Origin: Mesorhizobium sp. B2-4-3
GTDB lineage: Bacteria; Pseudomonadota; Alphaproteobacteria; Rhizobiales; Rhizobiaceae
Assembly (NCBI RefSeq): GCF_006442815.1
Contig: NZ_VFVL01000005.1
Coordinates: forward strand, 186,001-250,000
Reading direction: 5' to 3'
DNA length: 64,000 nucleotides
Part shown: piece by piece, positions 27,738 through 36,070 of the stretch
Layout: the number at the start of each line of letters is the position of its first letter
Numbering within the stretch: position 1 is the stretch's first letter
Notes under the pieces: generated by a model
What the model was told of the DNA's origin: nothing
The model's input: the letters and a program-made list of their open reading frames with translations, nothing else
The model's database searches: none
Made by a program: the position numbers and the translations under genes

Positions 27738-29003
27738 ATGGCAGAGACGGGCGCAGGACAAAACAACAGGGGGCAGGCCTTGGCGGCGCGGCTGTCACGC
27801 AACCGCTGGCTGCTTGGCGCGGGTGTTCTCGCGGTCCTTGCCGTTTATTTTTTCGCCGGCGCCTCCGTCTATGTGCTGATGCTGGCCCTGGCCGCGCTGG
27901 CGGCCGCCGCGCTGCTGCCGGCAAATGCCGAACGCCGGCCAGCCGATACGGGAGCAGCGATCGAGGCAAGCGGGCTGCAGCGGCTCTCCGGCGAGTATCT
28001 GGCGGCCGCGGTCGCCGATCCGCTCATCATATTCGATCGCTCCGCGGCCATGGTTCACGCCAACGCCGCCGCCTTCGCCGCCTTCGGCGGGCTGGCTCCG
28101 GGAATGTCGCTGGCATTGAAGTTTCGCGCGCCGGAAATGCAGGCGCTGCTCGACGGCATCCTGTCGGGGCAGGTCGCCGCCGATGCGGTCGACTACACCG
28201 AGAAGCTGCCGGTGGAGCGGACATATCGGGTCAGCGCGTCCACGGTCGGCCATGCCACCGGCCTTTACGTTCTGGTGTTCAAGGATCAGAGCGAGACGCG
28301 TCGCATCGATCGCATGCGAGCCGATTTCATCGCCAATGCCAGCCATGAGCTGCGCACGCCGCTCGCCTCGATCGCCGGCTTCATCGAGACGCTGCGCGGG
28401 CCGGCCCGCAACGATCCGGCGGCGCGCGACCAGTTCCTGCAGATCATGCAGAACCAGACCGGCCGCATGGCCCGCCTGATCGACGATCTGCTCTCGCTGT
28501 CGCGGTTGGAGATGAAACCCTATCTGAGGCCGGGCACGGAGGTCGATCTTCGCCAGACGATCGACAGCGTCATCGATTCGCTCGGGCCGCTGGCCGGTGA
28601 GAACGGCGTCGTCATCGAGCGGGAGTTCGCCAACGGGCCGCTCGTCGTTCCCGGCGACCGCGACGAACTGTTCCAGGTTTTCGAGAATCTCCTAGAGAAC
28701 GCCTGCAAATACGGCCAGTCAGGCGGGCGCGTCACCGTATCGATCGCCGGCGGCGAGGATAGCCAACAGCCGGGCTTCGACGTCACGATAAGGGACTATG
28801 GTCCGGGCATTGCCGAAGAACACATCCCGCGCATCACCGAGCGCTTCTACCGCGTCGATGTCGAAAACAGCCGCACCCAGAAAGGCACCGGGCTTGGCCT
28901 TTCGATCGTCAAGCATATATTGACCCGTCATAACGCAAGATTGTCGATCAAGTCGGAAGTCGGCAAGGGCGCGGCGTTCACGGTTCATTTGCCGGCTCGC
29001 TGA
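27738..29003 (+). CDS. phoR: Phosphate regulon sensor histidine kinase PhoR
   Basis: 421 residues. Two N-terminal membrane helices (about 23-40 and 43-61) have almost no periplasmic loop, as expected of PhoR. A PAS-like domain (about 85-185) is followed by the DHp helix with phosphorylated His203 (DFIANASHELRTPLASIAGF). The HATPase domain follows, with N-box ENLLENACKYG, the G1 box YGPGIAEEH and the G2 box GTGLGLSIVKH. PhoR senses phosphate status through the Pst transporter and PhoU and phosphorylates PhoB. phoU follows 108 bp downstream. The pst genes and phoB that usually sit between or after them are not here. Confidence 0.88.
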   Translation: MAETGAGQNNRGQALAARLSRNRWLLGAGVLAVLAVYFFAGASVYVLMLALAALAAAALLPANAERRPADTGAAIEASGLQRLSGEYLAAAVADPLIIFDRSAAMVHANAAAFAAFGGLAPGMSLALKFRAPEMQALLDGILSGQVAADAVDYTEKLPVERTYRVSASTVGHATGLYVLVFKDQSETRRIDRMRADFIANASHELRTPLASIAGFIETLRGPARNDPAARDQFLQIMQNQTGRMARLIDDLLSLSRLEMKPYLRPGTEVDLRQTIDSVIDSLGPLAGENGVVIEREFANGPLVVPGDRDELFQVFENLLENACKYGQSGGRVTVSIAGGEDSQQPGFDVTIRDYGPGIAEEHIPRITERFYRVDVENSRTQKGTGLGLSIVKHILTRHNARLSIKSEVGKGAAFTVHLPAR

Positions 29004-29111
29004 TCGTGTATCGGTTGCCAACCGGGATTTTCTTCTTTCTGTCATGCGGTTCGCGTATCAGCGACGGATTGAGGGAACGCACCAACCGGCACAAACCGGG
29101 AAGGCATATCC

Positions 29112-29834
29112 ATGCAGTCCGTCCATATCGCCAGTGCCTATGATGAAGAGCTGAAGTTCCTGTCGAAGCGCATCGCCGCGATGGGCGGCCATGCCGAGCG
29201 CATGGTCGAACAGGCGGTCGCGGCCCTGGTGAACGTCGACCATGGCCTCGCGCAGAAGGTCATCCAGGATGATCTCGTCCTCGACGAAGGACAGCGCGAG
29301 ATCGACGACAAGGCCATCATCATCATCGCCAGGCGCCAGCCGATGGCGACGGACCTGCGCGAGATCGTCGGCGCGATCCGCATCTCGGCCGATATCGAGC
29401 GCGTCGGCGACTTGGGCAAGAACGTCGCCAAGCGCGTGGCCTCGGTCGACGGCCGCCAGCCGAATAGCCTTTTCCGTGGCCTGGAGGCCCTTGCCAATCT
29501 GGCGCTGACGCAGCTCAAGGAAGTGCTCGACGTCTATGCCTCGCGCTCGGTCGAGGGGATTGGCCTCGTGCGCGACCGGGACGACCAGATCGACGCCATG
29601 TACACCTCGCTGTTCCGCGAGCTTTTGACCTACATGATGGAAGATCCGCGCAACATCACGCCCTGCACGCATCTTCTGTTCTGCGCCAAGAACATCGAGC
29701 GCATCGGCGACCACGCGACCAATATCGCCGAGACGATCTATTACATCGTCACGGGCGACCAGATGCCAGCCGACCGGCCGAAAGGCGACAAGACCGACAA
29801 GGTCGTGCTTCCTGGCCCGGTGCCGGCTAAGTGA
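29112..29834 (+). CDS. phoU: Phosphate signaling complex protein PhoU
   Basis: 240 residues with two repeated three-helix PhoU domains. Acidic metal-binding signatures are present in each (EIDDKAIIIIARRQPMATDL and a similar RDDQIDAMYTSLFRELLTYM), and ERIGDHATNIAET is the family hallmark. PhoU damps PhoR kinase activity when phosphate is sufficient and modulates Pst transport. It follows phoR with a 108-bp gap that holds GGTTGCCAACC but no clear terminator. The absence of pstSCAB and phoB beside it means they must be elsewhere. Confidence 0.93.
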   Translation: MQSVHIASAYDEELKFLSKRIAAMGGHAERMVEQAVAALVNVDHGLAQKVIQDDLVLDEGQREIDDKAIIIIARRQPMATDLREIVGAIRISADIERVGDLGKNVAKRVASVDGRQPNSLFRGLEALANLALTQLKEVLDVYASRSVEGIGLVRDRDDQIDAMYTSLFRELLTYMMEDPRNITPCTHLLFCAKNIERIGDHATNIAETIYYIVTGDQMPADRPKGDKTDKVVLPGPVPAK

Positions 29835-29880
29835 ACCGGCGCCTCTCGAACGGCTTTCTAATATAGGCTAAGCTCCTCCG

Positions 29881-29976
29881 CGCAATTCCAGGAAAAGTGT
29901 GAAACGGTTTTCCGTCCGGAATTGCGTGAAATAAGGAGATTGGGCGGTTCGTCGTTTCCGTGAAACGGTGAAACGT
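29881..29976. repeat. Palindromic repeat A, copy 1 (upstream of corA)
   Basis: CGCAATTCC and GGAATTGCG are perfect 9-bp arms (29881-29889 and 29918-29926) around AGGAAAAGTGTGAAACGG. A second segment, CCGTGAAACGGTGAAACG, follows at 29959. The same two-part unit recurs at 36169-36293, and partial copies lie at 52551-52596 and 41584-41629. Confidence 0.85.
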
Positions 29977-30020
29977 TCCAGGGACAGCGATTTGTCAGTC
30001 GCGGTCTCGGGAGGTTTGCG

Positions 30021-31025
30021 ATGGAACAAGTTCGGAACCTGACCCCGGCCCTAACGTCGGGCATCATTGCATCCAGCGTCTATTCGGGCGGCACGCGCAT
30101 CGCCGACATCGCGATCGAGCAGGCCGGCGAATGGGCGGCAAAACCCGGCCATGTCGTCTGGATCGGCCTGCTCGAGCCCGATCGCAACCTTCTGCTCCGG
30201 GTGCAGGCGCAATTCCACCTGCATGATTTGGCGATCGAGGATGCCGAGCATCCGCATGCGCGCCCGAAGATCGAGCAATATGGCGACGCCCTCTTCATCG
30301 TCGCCCGCACCGCGCAATTGATCGACGGCCGCGTCACTTTCGGCGAGACGCATCTGTTCGTCGGCACCGGCTACATCGTCAGCGTCCGGCACGGCCCGTC
30401 GACCTCCTACGCCGCCGTGCGTCAGCACTGGGAGAGCTGCCCGCATTCGCTCGCCAAGGGCGAGGATTTCGTCCTCTACGCCATCCTCGATTTCATCGTG
30501 GACAACTACATGCCGGTGCTGGAGCAGATCGAGGACGAGGTGGAGGCGATCGAGGACAAGGTGCTTTTGAAGCCGATGACCGGTTCCGATATCGAGCGGC
30601 TTTACATGCTGCGCCGCGATCTGCTGCGCCTGCGCAATGCGGCGCTGCCGCTGGTCGAGGTCTGCCGTCGGCTGACCAGCGCCGACCTGCCGCAGATCCA
30701 TGCCGCCATGCATCCGCTGTTTCGCGACGTGACCGACCACATCCGCACCGTGCAGGAAAAGATCGACTCCCTTCGCGAGGTTCTGGCCTTCGCCTTCGAA
30801 GCCAGTCTGCTGGTCGGGCAGAGCCAGGAAACCGCAATATCCAAGAAGCTCGCATCATGGGCCGCCATTCTCGCCGTGCCGACGGCTTTCGCCGGCATCT
30901 ACGGCATGAACTTCACCGATATGCCCGAACTGAAGATGGAATACGGCTACCCGATCGTGCTCGTGGCGATCGCGGTGATCTGCTCGTTCCTGTACTGGCG
31001 GTTCAGGAAGAATGGATGGCTGTGA
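30021..31025 (+). CDS. corA: Magnesium/cobalt transporter CorA
   Basis: 334 residues. A large cytoplasmic N-terminal funnel domain leads to two C-terminal membrane helices. The first ends at the selectivity motif YGMNFTDMPE (GMN at 295-297), and the second (YPIVLVAIAVICSFLYW) is followed by the basic tail RFRKNGWL, as in all CorA. It forms a pentameric Mg2+ channel gated by cytosolic Mg2+. The start lies just after a palindromic repeat and follows GGAGG. It is separated from phoU by 186 bp and appears monocistronic. Confidence 0.93.
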   Translation: MEQVRNLTPALTSGIIASSVYSGGTRIADIAIEQAGEWAAKPGHVVWIGLLEPDRNLLLRVQAQFHLHDLAIEDAEHPHARPKIEQYGDALFIVARTAQLIDGRVTFGETHLFVGTGYIVSVRHGPSTSYAAVRQHWESCPHSLAKGEDFVLYAILDFIVDNYMPVLEQIEDEVEAIEDKVLLKPMTGSDIERLYMLRRDLLRLRNAALPLVEVCRRLTSADLPQIHAAMHPLFRDVTDHIRTVQEKIDSLREVLAFAFEASLLVGQSQETAISKKLASWAAILAVPTAFAGIYGMNFTDMPELKMEYGYPIVLVAIAVICSFLYWRFRKNGWL

Positions 31026-31026
31026 A

Positions 31027-31136
31027 ATAGGGGAGTAAGGGAGTAGGGCAGTAAGGGAGTAGGTATAAAAGACTAGCGAAGCGCGTAGCGCATGAAGCGC
31101 TCTTTCCCTATCCCCTACTGCCTTACTCCCCTAATC
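31027..31136. repeat. Short tandem repeats with an inverted counterpart between corA and gcrA
   Basis: About 30-36 nt of GGGAGTAAGG / GGGAGTAGGG / GGGCAGTAAGG units immediately after the corA stop (31027-31063) are mirrored as TCCCCTACTGCCTTACTCCCCTA on the other side (31109-31136). A central AAGCGCgtagcgcatgaAGCGCT segment separates the halves. The whole can fold as a long hairpin. It lies between convergent corA and gcrA stops and may terminate both. Confidence 0.75.
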
Positions 31137-31655
31137 TTACCTTGCCCTGCGCCGCTCTCCCGCCGGCTGGAACGCCACCCGGGAATGATACTTGCAATAG
31201 GGTCCCGTTTCGGCGGCGTCGTTGCCGCAGAAGTTGAAGTCCTCCGAGAGCGGATCGCCGTTCGGCCATTTGCAGGTGCGTTCGGTAAGCTCGACGAGCT
31301 GCAGATGCCGCGAGATCGGCACGACCACGTTCTCGACCGGTCGGATATAGTGGCGGGCGACCGGCTCGGCGTCGAACTGCACCTGCAGCGCGGTGGCGCC
31401 GATGGTGGTGGTCATGTGACGCGTGGCACTTGCGGCGCGGGTCACCGATTTCTGCATCGAGGCGCCTTGCGTCGCCTTCTTCTGTCGCGCCGGGGCGGCC
31501 GTCGCGCGGCCGCGGCCCGACAGCTTTAGGCGATGCACCTTGCCGATGACGGCGTTGCGGCTCACCCCGCCGAGCTGCGCGGCGATCTGGCTGGCGCTCA
31601 GACCCTCCGACCACAATTTCCTGAGAAGTTCGACCCGCTCGTCAGTCCAGTTCAT
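31137..31655 (-). CDS. gcrA: Cell-cycle regulator GcrA
   Basis: 172 residues. The N-terminal sigma-70-interacting/DNA-binding helix-turn-helix is MNWTDERVELLRKLWSEGLS, then QIAAQLGGVSRNAVIGKVHR. A basic linker follows, then a C-terminal zinc-type region (CKWPNGDPLSEDFNFCGNDA, then PYCKYHSRVAF). GcrA binds CcrM-methylated GANTC sites with RNA polymerase and controls division and cell-cycle genes in alphaproteobacteria. The ATG at 31655 follows CAGGAGCGC and begins with the invariant MNWT; the longer frame to 31733 is not needed. Four GANTC sites occur within the 340 bp upstream. Confidence 0.93.
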   Translation of the reverse strand: MNWTDERVELLRKLWSEGLSASQIAAQLGGVSRNAVIGKVHRLKLSGRGRATAAPARQKKATQGASMQKSVTRAASATRHMTTTIGATALQVQFDAEPVARHYIRPVENVVVPISRHLQLVELTERTCKWPNGDPLSEDFNFCGNDAAETGPYCKYHSRVAFQPAGERRRAR

Positions 31656-31689
31656 GAGACCGCGCTCCTGCTGAGGCGTGCGGCAGTCA

Positions 31690-31837
31690 GAATCCTTTCC
31701 CGCCCCCGGCTCTCGCCGGGCAAACAACACCACATATACCGGGTGATTAGGTCCGCCGCACGAAATCTAGTTATTTCTCGACTACAAATACCTTATGCGC
31801 TGACTCGGTGACAAGAGTCCCCAGGGCAACACGATTC
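31690..31837. promoter_or_regulatory. Cluster of four GANTC (CcrM) sites upstream of gcrA
   Basis: GAATC at 31690, GACTC at 31802, GAGTC at 31815 and GATTC at 31833 lie in the gap between gcrA and argD. CcrM methylates GANTC, and GcrA binds such methylated promoters. Three fall within 36 bp, so they may form an autoregulatory region. Confidence 0.5.
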
Positions 31838-31934
31838 GGTTTTTTCGGTTTTCCCCAACTTGCCGGTCTACTTATGAGCCGGCGTGGCGTCAGGGGCTTG
31901 CCACGCGCTTCTGCGTGACGTTTTCGTTGACTTC

Positions 31935-31988
31935 ATGGCCGAAAAACATGATAAGCCGCAAAGGCCGCCGCATTGGCGGCTTTTTTGA
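31935..31988 (+). CDS. Possible 17-codon leader ORF upstream of argD
   Basis: ATG at 31935 opens a frame encoding MAEKHDKPQRPPHWRLF. Its TGA at 31986-31988 lies at the end of the T tract of the intrinsic terminator at 31962-31987. There is no strong Shine-Dalgarno. A leader peptide whose stop overlaps a terminator 25 bp before a biosynthetic operon is the classic attenuator arrangement, but the peptide has only two Arg codons. It could equally be chance over the tail of a small RNA. Confidence 0.35.
   Translation: MAEKHDKPQRPPHWRLF
31962..31987 (+). terminator. Intrinsic terminator in the argD leader, possible attenuator
   Basis: GCCGCC and GGCGGC pair around GCATT, followed by six T residues, ending 26 bp before the argD start on the same strand. 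Because gcrA is transcribed the other way, the only transcript that it can stop is the argD leader or a short RNA. Upstream, GCGTGGC (31882) and GCCACGC (31900) form an alternative hairpin. Confidence 0.75.
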
Positions 31989-32012
31989 TTTCCGGTTCCG
32001 GAGACGCATATA

Positions 32013-33212
32013 ATGAGCGGTTCGGCGCTTTACGAGACCTTTGCTCGCGCACCCTTGGCTTTCGACCGTGGGGAGGGGACCTGGCTGGTCACCGACAAGG
32101 GCGAGCGATATCTCGACTTCGCGGGCGGCATCGCGGTGAATTCGCTGGGCCACAGCCATCCGCATCTGGTGGCGGCGCTCACCGAGCAGGCCGCCAAGCT
32201 GTGGCACGTCTCCAACCTCTATGAGATCCCGGAACAGCGCCGGCTGGGCGAGCGGCTGGCCGAAGCGACCTTTGCAGACAAGGTGTTCTTCACCAACTCC
32301 GGTGCCGAGGCGCTGGAATGCGCCATCAAGACGGCCAGGCGCTATCAATTCGTCAAGGGCCATCCCGAGCGTTTCCGCATCATCACGTTCGAGGGTGCCT
32401 TTCACGGCCGCACGCTGGCGACGATCGCCGCTGGCGGCCAGTACAAATATCTCGAAGGCTTCGGCCCGAAGGTCGAGGGGTTCGACCAGGTGGCTTTCGA
32501 CGACATCGACGCCGCTGAAAAGGCGATCACGCCGGAGACGGCGGCGATCCTGATCGAGCCGGTGCAAGGCGAGGGCGGCATACGCCCTGTGCCGACGCAA
32601 TCGCTGAAGCGGCTGCGGCAACTCTGCGACAAGCACGGCCTGCTGTTGGTCTTCGACGAGGTCCAGTGCGGCATCGGTCGCACCGGCAAGCTGTTCGCGC
32701 ATGAATGGACAGGCGTCACGCCCGACCTGATGGCGATAGCCAAGGGCATCGGCGGCGGCTTTCCGATGGGCGCCTGCCTTGCCACCGACGAGGCGGCGAC
32801 CGGCATGACGGCTGGCGTGCACGGCACCACCTTCGGCGGCAATCCGCTGGCGATGGCCGTCGGCAACGCCGTGCTCGACATTGTCCTGGCCGACGGCTTC
32901 CTCGAGGACGTGCAGCGCAAGGCGCTGCTGCTGAAGCAGGGGCTGGCCGGGGTCGCGGACGAATTCCCCGACGTCATCGAGGGCATCAGGGGAACCGGCC
33001 TGATGCTCGGCCTGAAATGCGCCATGCCCAACACCAAGGTGAACATGGCGCTGCGCGACCAGCACCTGCTTGCCGTGCCGGCGGGCGACAACGTCATCCG
33101 CCTCCTGCCGCCGCTCACCGTCACCGACGAGGAGATCGGCGAGGCGCTGGAGCGCATTCGCGGCGGCGCCAAGGGCCTGACCGACGCGATTGCGGCCGAA
33201 GCCGCGAAATAA
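32013..33212 (+). CDS. argD: Acetylornithine aminotransferase
   Basis: 399-residue class III PLP aminotransferase, converting N-acetylglutamate semialdehyde to N-acetylornithine in arginine synthesis. It can also serve succinyldiaminopimelate in lysine synthesis. The PLP lysine is Lys244 ([17 protein letters not shown]), with [12 protein letters not shown] and [14 protein letters not shown] as cofactor and substrate contacts. argF follows after 16 bp, forming argDF as in other rhizobia. Expression may be controlled by the leader terminator immediately upstream. Confidence 0.93.
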   Translation: MSGSALYETFARAPLAFDRGEGTWLVTDKGERYLDFAGGIAVNSLGHSHPHLVAALTEQAAKLWHVSNLYEIPEQRRLGERLAEATFADKVFFTNSGAEALECAIKTARRYQFVKGHPERFRIITFEGAFHGRTLATIAAGGQYKYLEGFGPKVEGFDQVAFDDIDAAEKAITPETAAILIEPVQGEGGIRPVPTQSLKRLRQLCDKHGLLLVFDEVQCGIGRTGKLFAHEWTGVTPDLMAIAKGIGGGFPMGACLATDEAATGMTAGVHGTTFGGNPLAMAVGNAVLDIVLADGFLEDVQRKALLLKQGLAGVADEFPDVIEGIRGTGLMLGLKCAMPNTKVNMALRDQHLLAVPAGDNVIRLLPPLTVTDEEIGEALERIRGGAKGLTDAIAAEAAK

Positions 33213-33228
33213 GTTCTGGAACCCGCCG

Positions 33229-34140
33229 ATGAGTGTTCGCCACTTCACCGATCTATCCGCCGTTTCCGCAGGCGACCTGCGCATCATGCTGGACGACGCG
33301 GTGGCGCGAAAGACCAGGCTCAAGGCGGGCGAGCGTTCAAAACCGCTCGATGGCAAGGTGCTGGCCATGATCTTCGACAAGCCGTCGACGCGCACGCGCG
33401 TATCCTTCGATGTCGGCATGCGCCAGCTCGGCGGCGAGACCATCATGCTGACCGGCACCGAGATGCAGCTCGGCCGCTCGGAAACCATCGCCGACACGGC
33501 AAAGGTGCTGTCGCGCTATGTCGACGCTATCATGATCCGCACCACCTCGCATGACCGGCTGCTGGAACTCACCGAGAACGCCACCGTTCCGGTCATCAAC
33601 GGGCTGACCGACGACACGCACCCCTGCCAGCTCATGGCCGACATCATGACCTTTGAGGAACATCGCGGGCCGGTGGCCGGCAAGACCTTCGCCTGGACCG
33701 GCGACGGCAACAATGTGCTGCATTCGCTCCTGGAAGCCTCGGCGCGGTTCCGCTTCAACCTCAATGTCGCGGTGCCGGAAGGCAGCGAGCCTTTCGAGAA
33801 ATATGTCGACTGGTCGAAAGCCAATGGCGGTAAGGTCCGGTTTTCCAGGTCCGCCGAGGAGGTCGTCGACAAGGCCGACTGCGTCGTCACCGACAGCTGG
33901 GTCTCGATGGGCCAGGAGCATCGCGCCCGCGGCCACAACGTCTTCCTGCCCTATCAGGTCAATGCGGCGCTGATGGCAAAGGCCAAGCCCGACGCGTTGT
34001 TCATGCACTGCCTGCCGGCGCATCGCGGCGAGGAGGTCACCGACGAGGTGATCGACGGGCCGCATTCGGTGGTCTTCGACGAGGCCGAGAACCGGCTGCA
34101 CGCCCAGAAGGCGGTGCTGGCCTGGTGCCTGGGCGCTTGA
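33229..34140 (+). CDS. argF: Ornithine carbamoyltransferase
   Basis: 303 residues. The carbamoyl-phosphate motif [15 protein letters not shown] (near residue 50), the HPCQLMAD segment (about 130) and the ornithine-loop [13 protein letters not shown] (about 262) are all intact. It makes citrulline from ornithine and carbamoyl phosphate. I use the ATG at 33229 ([13 protein letters not shown]), the usual N-terminus; a longer frame begins inside argD. It is second in argDF. hslO follows but has its own promoter. Confidence 0.94.
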   Translation: MSVRHFTDLSAVSAGDLRIMLDDAVARKTRLKAGERSKPLDGKVLAMIFDKPSTRTRVSFDVGMRQLGGETIMLTGTEMQLGRSETIADTAKVLSRYVDAIMIRTTSHDRLLELTENATVPVINGLTDDTHPCQLMADIMTFEEHRGPVAGKTFAWTGDGNNVLHSLLEASARFRFNLNVAVPEGSEPFEKYVDWSKANGGKVRFSRSAEEVVDKADCVVTDSWVSMGQEHRARGHNVFLPYQVNAALMAKAKPDALFMHCLPAHRGEEVTDEVIDGPHSVVFDEAENRLHAQKAVLAWCLGA

Positions 34141-34180
34141 GAAGGGCCAACCTGACCGCTTCCGGCCCGATCGGGCTCAA

Positions 34181-34212
34181 CTTGATCTGGGGATATGTGA
34201 TGCCTATTTGCG
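34181..34212 (+). promoter_or_regulatory. Sigma-32 (RpoH) heat-shock promoter of hslO
   Basis: CTTG at 34181-34184 and CCTATTTGCG at 34203-34212 are separated by 18 nt. This matches the alphaproteobacterial RpoH consensus CTTG-N17/18-CYTATNTNNG at every specified position. It lies about 75 bp before the hslO ATG. Confidence 0.8.
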
Positions 34213-34287
34213 GGCCATCACGTAAATTGAACGCGCTTCGACGCATGCGGCTCATCGGGTTGCATGGCTGCGCCCCGGAGTTTTGTC

Positions 34288-35292
34288 ATGTTGGAAACCC
34301 ATACCTTGGCTGAGCATAAACCCCAACTCGGTGAATTCGGCTTCGCCGGCGACGATCACGTCGTGCCTTACGAGGTCGCGCCGCTCGATGTGCGCGGCCG
34401 CACCGTGCAGCTCGGGCCGATGCTCGACGCTATTCTGAGCCGCCACGATTATCCCGAGCCGGTCGCCCGCCTGCTGGCGGAAGCCTGCGTGCTCACCGTG
34501 CTGCTCGGCACCTCGCTGAAGTTCGAAGGCAAGTTCATCCTGCAGACCCGCACCGACGGTCCGGTCGATATGCTGGTGGCTGATTTCACCACGCCGCATG
34601 CGCTGCGCGCCTATGCGCGCTTCGATGCCGACCGGCTGCAGGCGCTGACCGCCGCCGGCGAGACCTCGCAGCAGATGCTGCTCGGCGACGGCGTCCTGGC
34701 TCTGACCATCGACCAGGGCGCGCATACGCAGCGCTACCAGGGCATCGTCCAGCTCGACGGCACCTCGCTCGAGGATGCCGCGCGCACCTATTTCCGGCAG
34801 TCGGAGCAGATCCCGACCGATATCAAGATGTCGGTCGCCAAGCTGGTCACGCCCGGCCCAGCCGGCGCGCGCGAGCAGTGGCGCGCCGGCGGCATCCTGG
34901 CGCAATTCCTGCCGCAATCGCCGGAGCGCATGCGCGTTCCCGATATTTCGGGCGGCGACGGAGACGACCGCGAGCTGACGGACCACCCTGCCGACAATTC
35001 CTGGCAGGAGTTGCTGGCGCTGCTCGGCACGATCGAGCCGACGGAGTTGATCGACCCGACGGTGGGCGCCGAGCGGTTGCTCTACCGGCTGTTCCACGAA
35101 CACGGCGTCCGCGTCTTCCGCGGCGTGCCTGTCGCCGACCAGTGTTCCTGCTCGCGCGACAAGATCCGCGGCATTCTCGAAGGCTTTTCGGCCCAGGAGA
35201 TCAAGGACTCGACCGAAGACGGCGGCATCCATGTCGCCTGCGAGTTCTGCTCGACGCAATACGACTTCGACCCGGCCGAATTCGCGAAGTAG
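34288..35292 (+). CDS. hslO: Redox-regulated chaperone Hsp33
   Basis: 334 residues. The C-terminal zinc redox switch is CSC (in DQCSCSRDK), then 29 residues, then CEFC, matching the CxC-X27-32-CxxC rule of Hsp33. On oxidation the zinc is released and the protein becomes a holdase. The N-terminal and linker regions match the family in length, with a modest N-terminal extension. The ATG at 34288 follows CGGAG; an ATG at 34264 adds eight residues. It is transcribed from a sigma-32-type promoter just upstream, independent of argDF. Confidence 0.93.
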   Translation: MLETHTLAEHKPQLGEFGFAGDDHVVPYEVAPLDVRGRTVQLGPMLDAILSRHDYPEPVARLLAEACVLTVLLGTSLKFEGKFILQTRTDGPVDMLVADFTTPHALRAYARFDADRLQALTAAGETSQQMLLGDGVLALTIDQGAHTQRYQGIVQLDGTSLEDAARTYFRQSEQIPTDIKMSVAKLVTPGPAGAREQWRAGGILAQFLPQSPERMRVPDISGGDGDDRELTDHPADNSWQELLALLGTIEPTELIDPTVGAERLLYRLFHEHGVRVFRGVPVADQCSCSRDKIRGILEGFSAQEIKDSTEDGGIHVACEFCSTQYDFDPAEFAK

Positions 35293-35301
35293 GAATCTTT
35301 C

Positions 35302-35354
35302 CTTCTCCCCGTTTCACGGGGAGAAGGTGTCACGAAGTGACGGATGAGGGGCGA
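35302..35354. repeat. Dispersed rhizobial repeat with CTTCTCCCCG hairpin
   Basis: CTTCTCCCCGT and ACGGGGAGAAG form a perfect stem with a 3-nt loop right after the hslO stop. GTGTCACGAAGTGAC and GGATGAGGGGC follow. I recall this string as a common dispersed element in rhizobial genomes. It probably also terminates hslO. Confidence 0.7.
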
Positions 35355-35445
35355 CGCGGCGGTTGATGGTAGTCGCTTGCGTCCCTCAAGCAGTCATATG
35401 CGCCGAAGAACTTACAAGCCGGCGCCGCTCATGCCCTGCTGGACA

Positions 35446-35567
35446 TTTCTCCCCGTGAACGCAGGGCAATTGCATATGGCTTTGGGAGTTCGGATAACCG
35501 GCATGCCTCGCGTTGGTCTTCGCCGATAAAACCCATACGCGATTGCCCTGCCGTTAACGGGGAGAAA
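35446..35567. repeat. Long imperfect inverted repeat between hslO and apaG
   Basis: A left arm (35446-35479, TTCTCCCCGTGAACG... CAGGGCAATTGCATATGG) is matched by a right arm (35533-35567) over about 34 nt with a few mismatches, around a 53-nt loop. It shares CTCCCCG with the repeat at 35302. It fills most of the hslO-apaG gap and ends 5 bp before the apaG stop. Confidence 0.75.
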
Positions 35568-35571
35568 GAGG

Positions 35572-35964
35572 CTAATTCACCGTCCGCCTTGTCCCCGGCA
35601 TATCGAGCGAGAAAGCCGGAATGGCGATATCGAACGTCTCGCCGCGGCCGTTGCGCATCGTGTAATGGCCGACCATGATGCCTGACGGCGTCGAGAGCGG
35701 GCAGCCCGAGGTGTACTGGTAGCTGTCGCCTGGATTGAGTTCCGGCTGGTCGCCGACGACGCCGGCGCCGCGTACCTCCTCGACCCGGCCCTGGCCGTCG
35801 GTGATGTGCCAGTAGCGCGACACAAGCTGCACGAGCTCGTCGGAGCGGTTGTCGATCGTTACCTGATAGCCCCAGACATAGCGGTTCTCGGACGGATCGG
35901 ATCGGTCCTCCAGAAAGAAGGGCCTGACCAGCACTTCGATGTTGCGCGTCACTGCGCGATACAT
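35572..35964 (-). CDS. apaG: ApaG family protein (Co2+/Mg2+ efflux-associated)
   Basis: 130-residue ApaG, a single fibronectin-III-like beta-sandwich. The glycine-rich motif GSGxxG region is represented by [20 protein letters not shown] and the family hallmark [18 protein letters not shown] is intact. It has been linked to cobalt resistance and magnesium efflux in enterics, but its molecular role is unknown. The ATG at 35964 is preceded by CCGGAG; an upstream in-frame codon at 36003 is unlikely. It is divergent from the glycosyltransferase gene. Confidence 0.92.
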   Translation of the reverse strand: MYRAVTRNIEVLVRPFFLEDRSDPSENRYVWGYQVTIDNRSDELVQLVSRYWHITDGQGRVEEVRGAGVVGDQPELNPGDSYQYTSGCPLSTPSGIMVGHYTMRNGRGETFDIAIPAFSLDMPGTRRTVN

Positions 35965-36070
35965 GGGCCACTCCGGTTGCCGCCGCCGCGGAATATATGT
36001 CACGCTCCGCCCTTAGTAGACGCAGCGCCGACCATCCTGCCAGCCTTGTAAGCGCAGGTGCCGAAAAACA

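Noticed and set aside
29039-29045. CTGTCAT before phoU as a PHO box
   Set aside because: Only one half-site is present; the second half at the right spacing reads TTCGCGT, which does not match.
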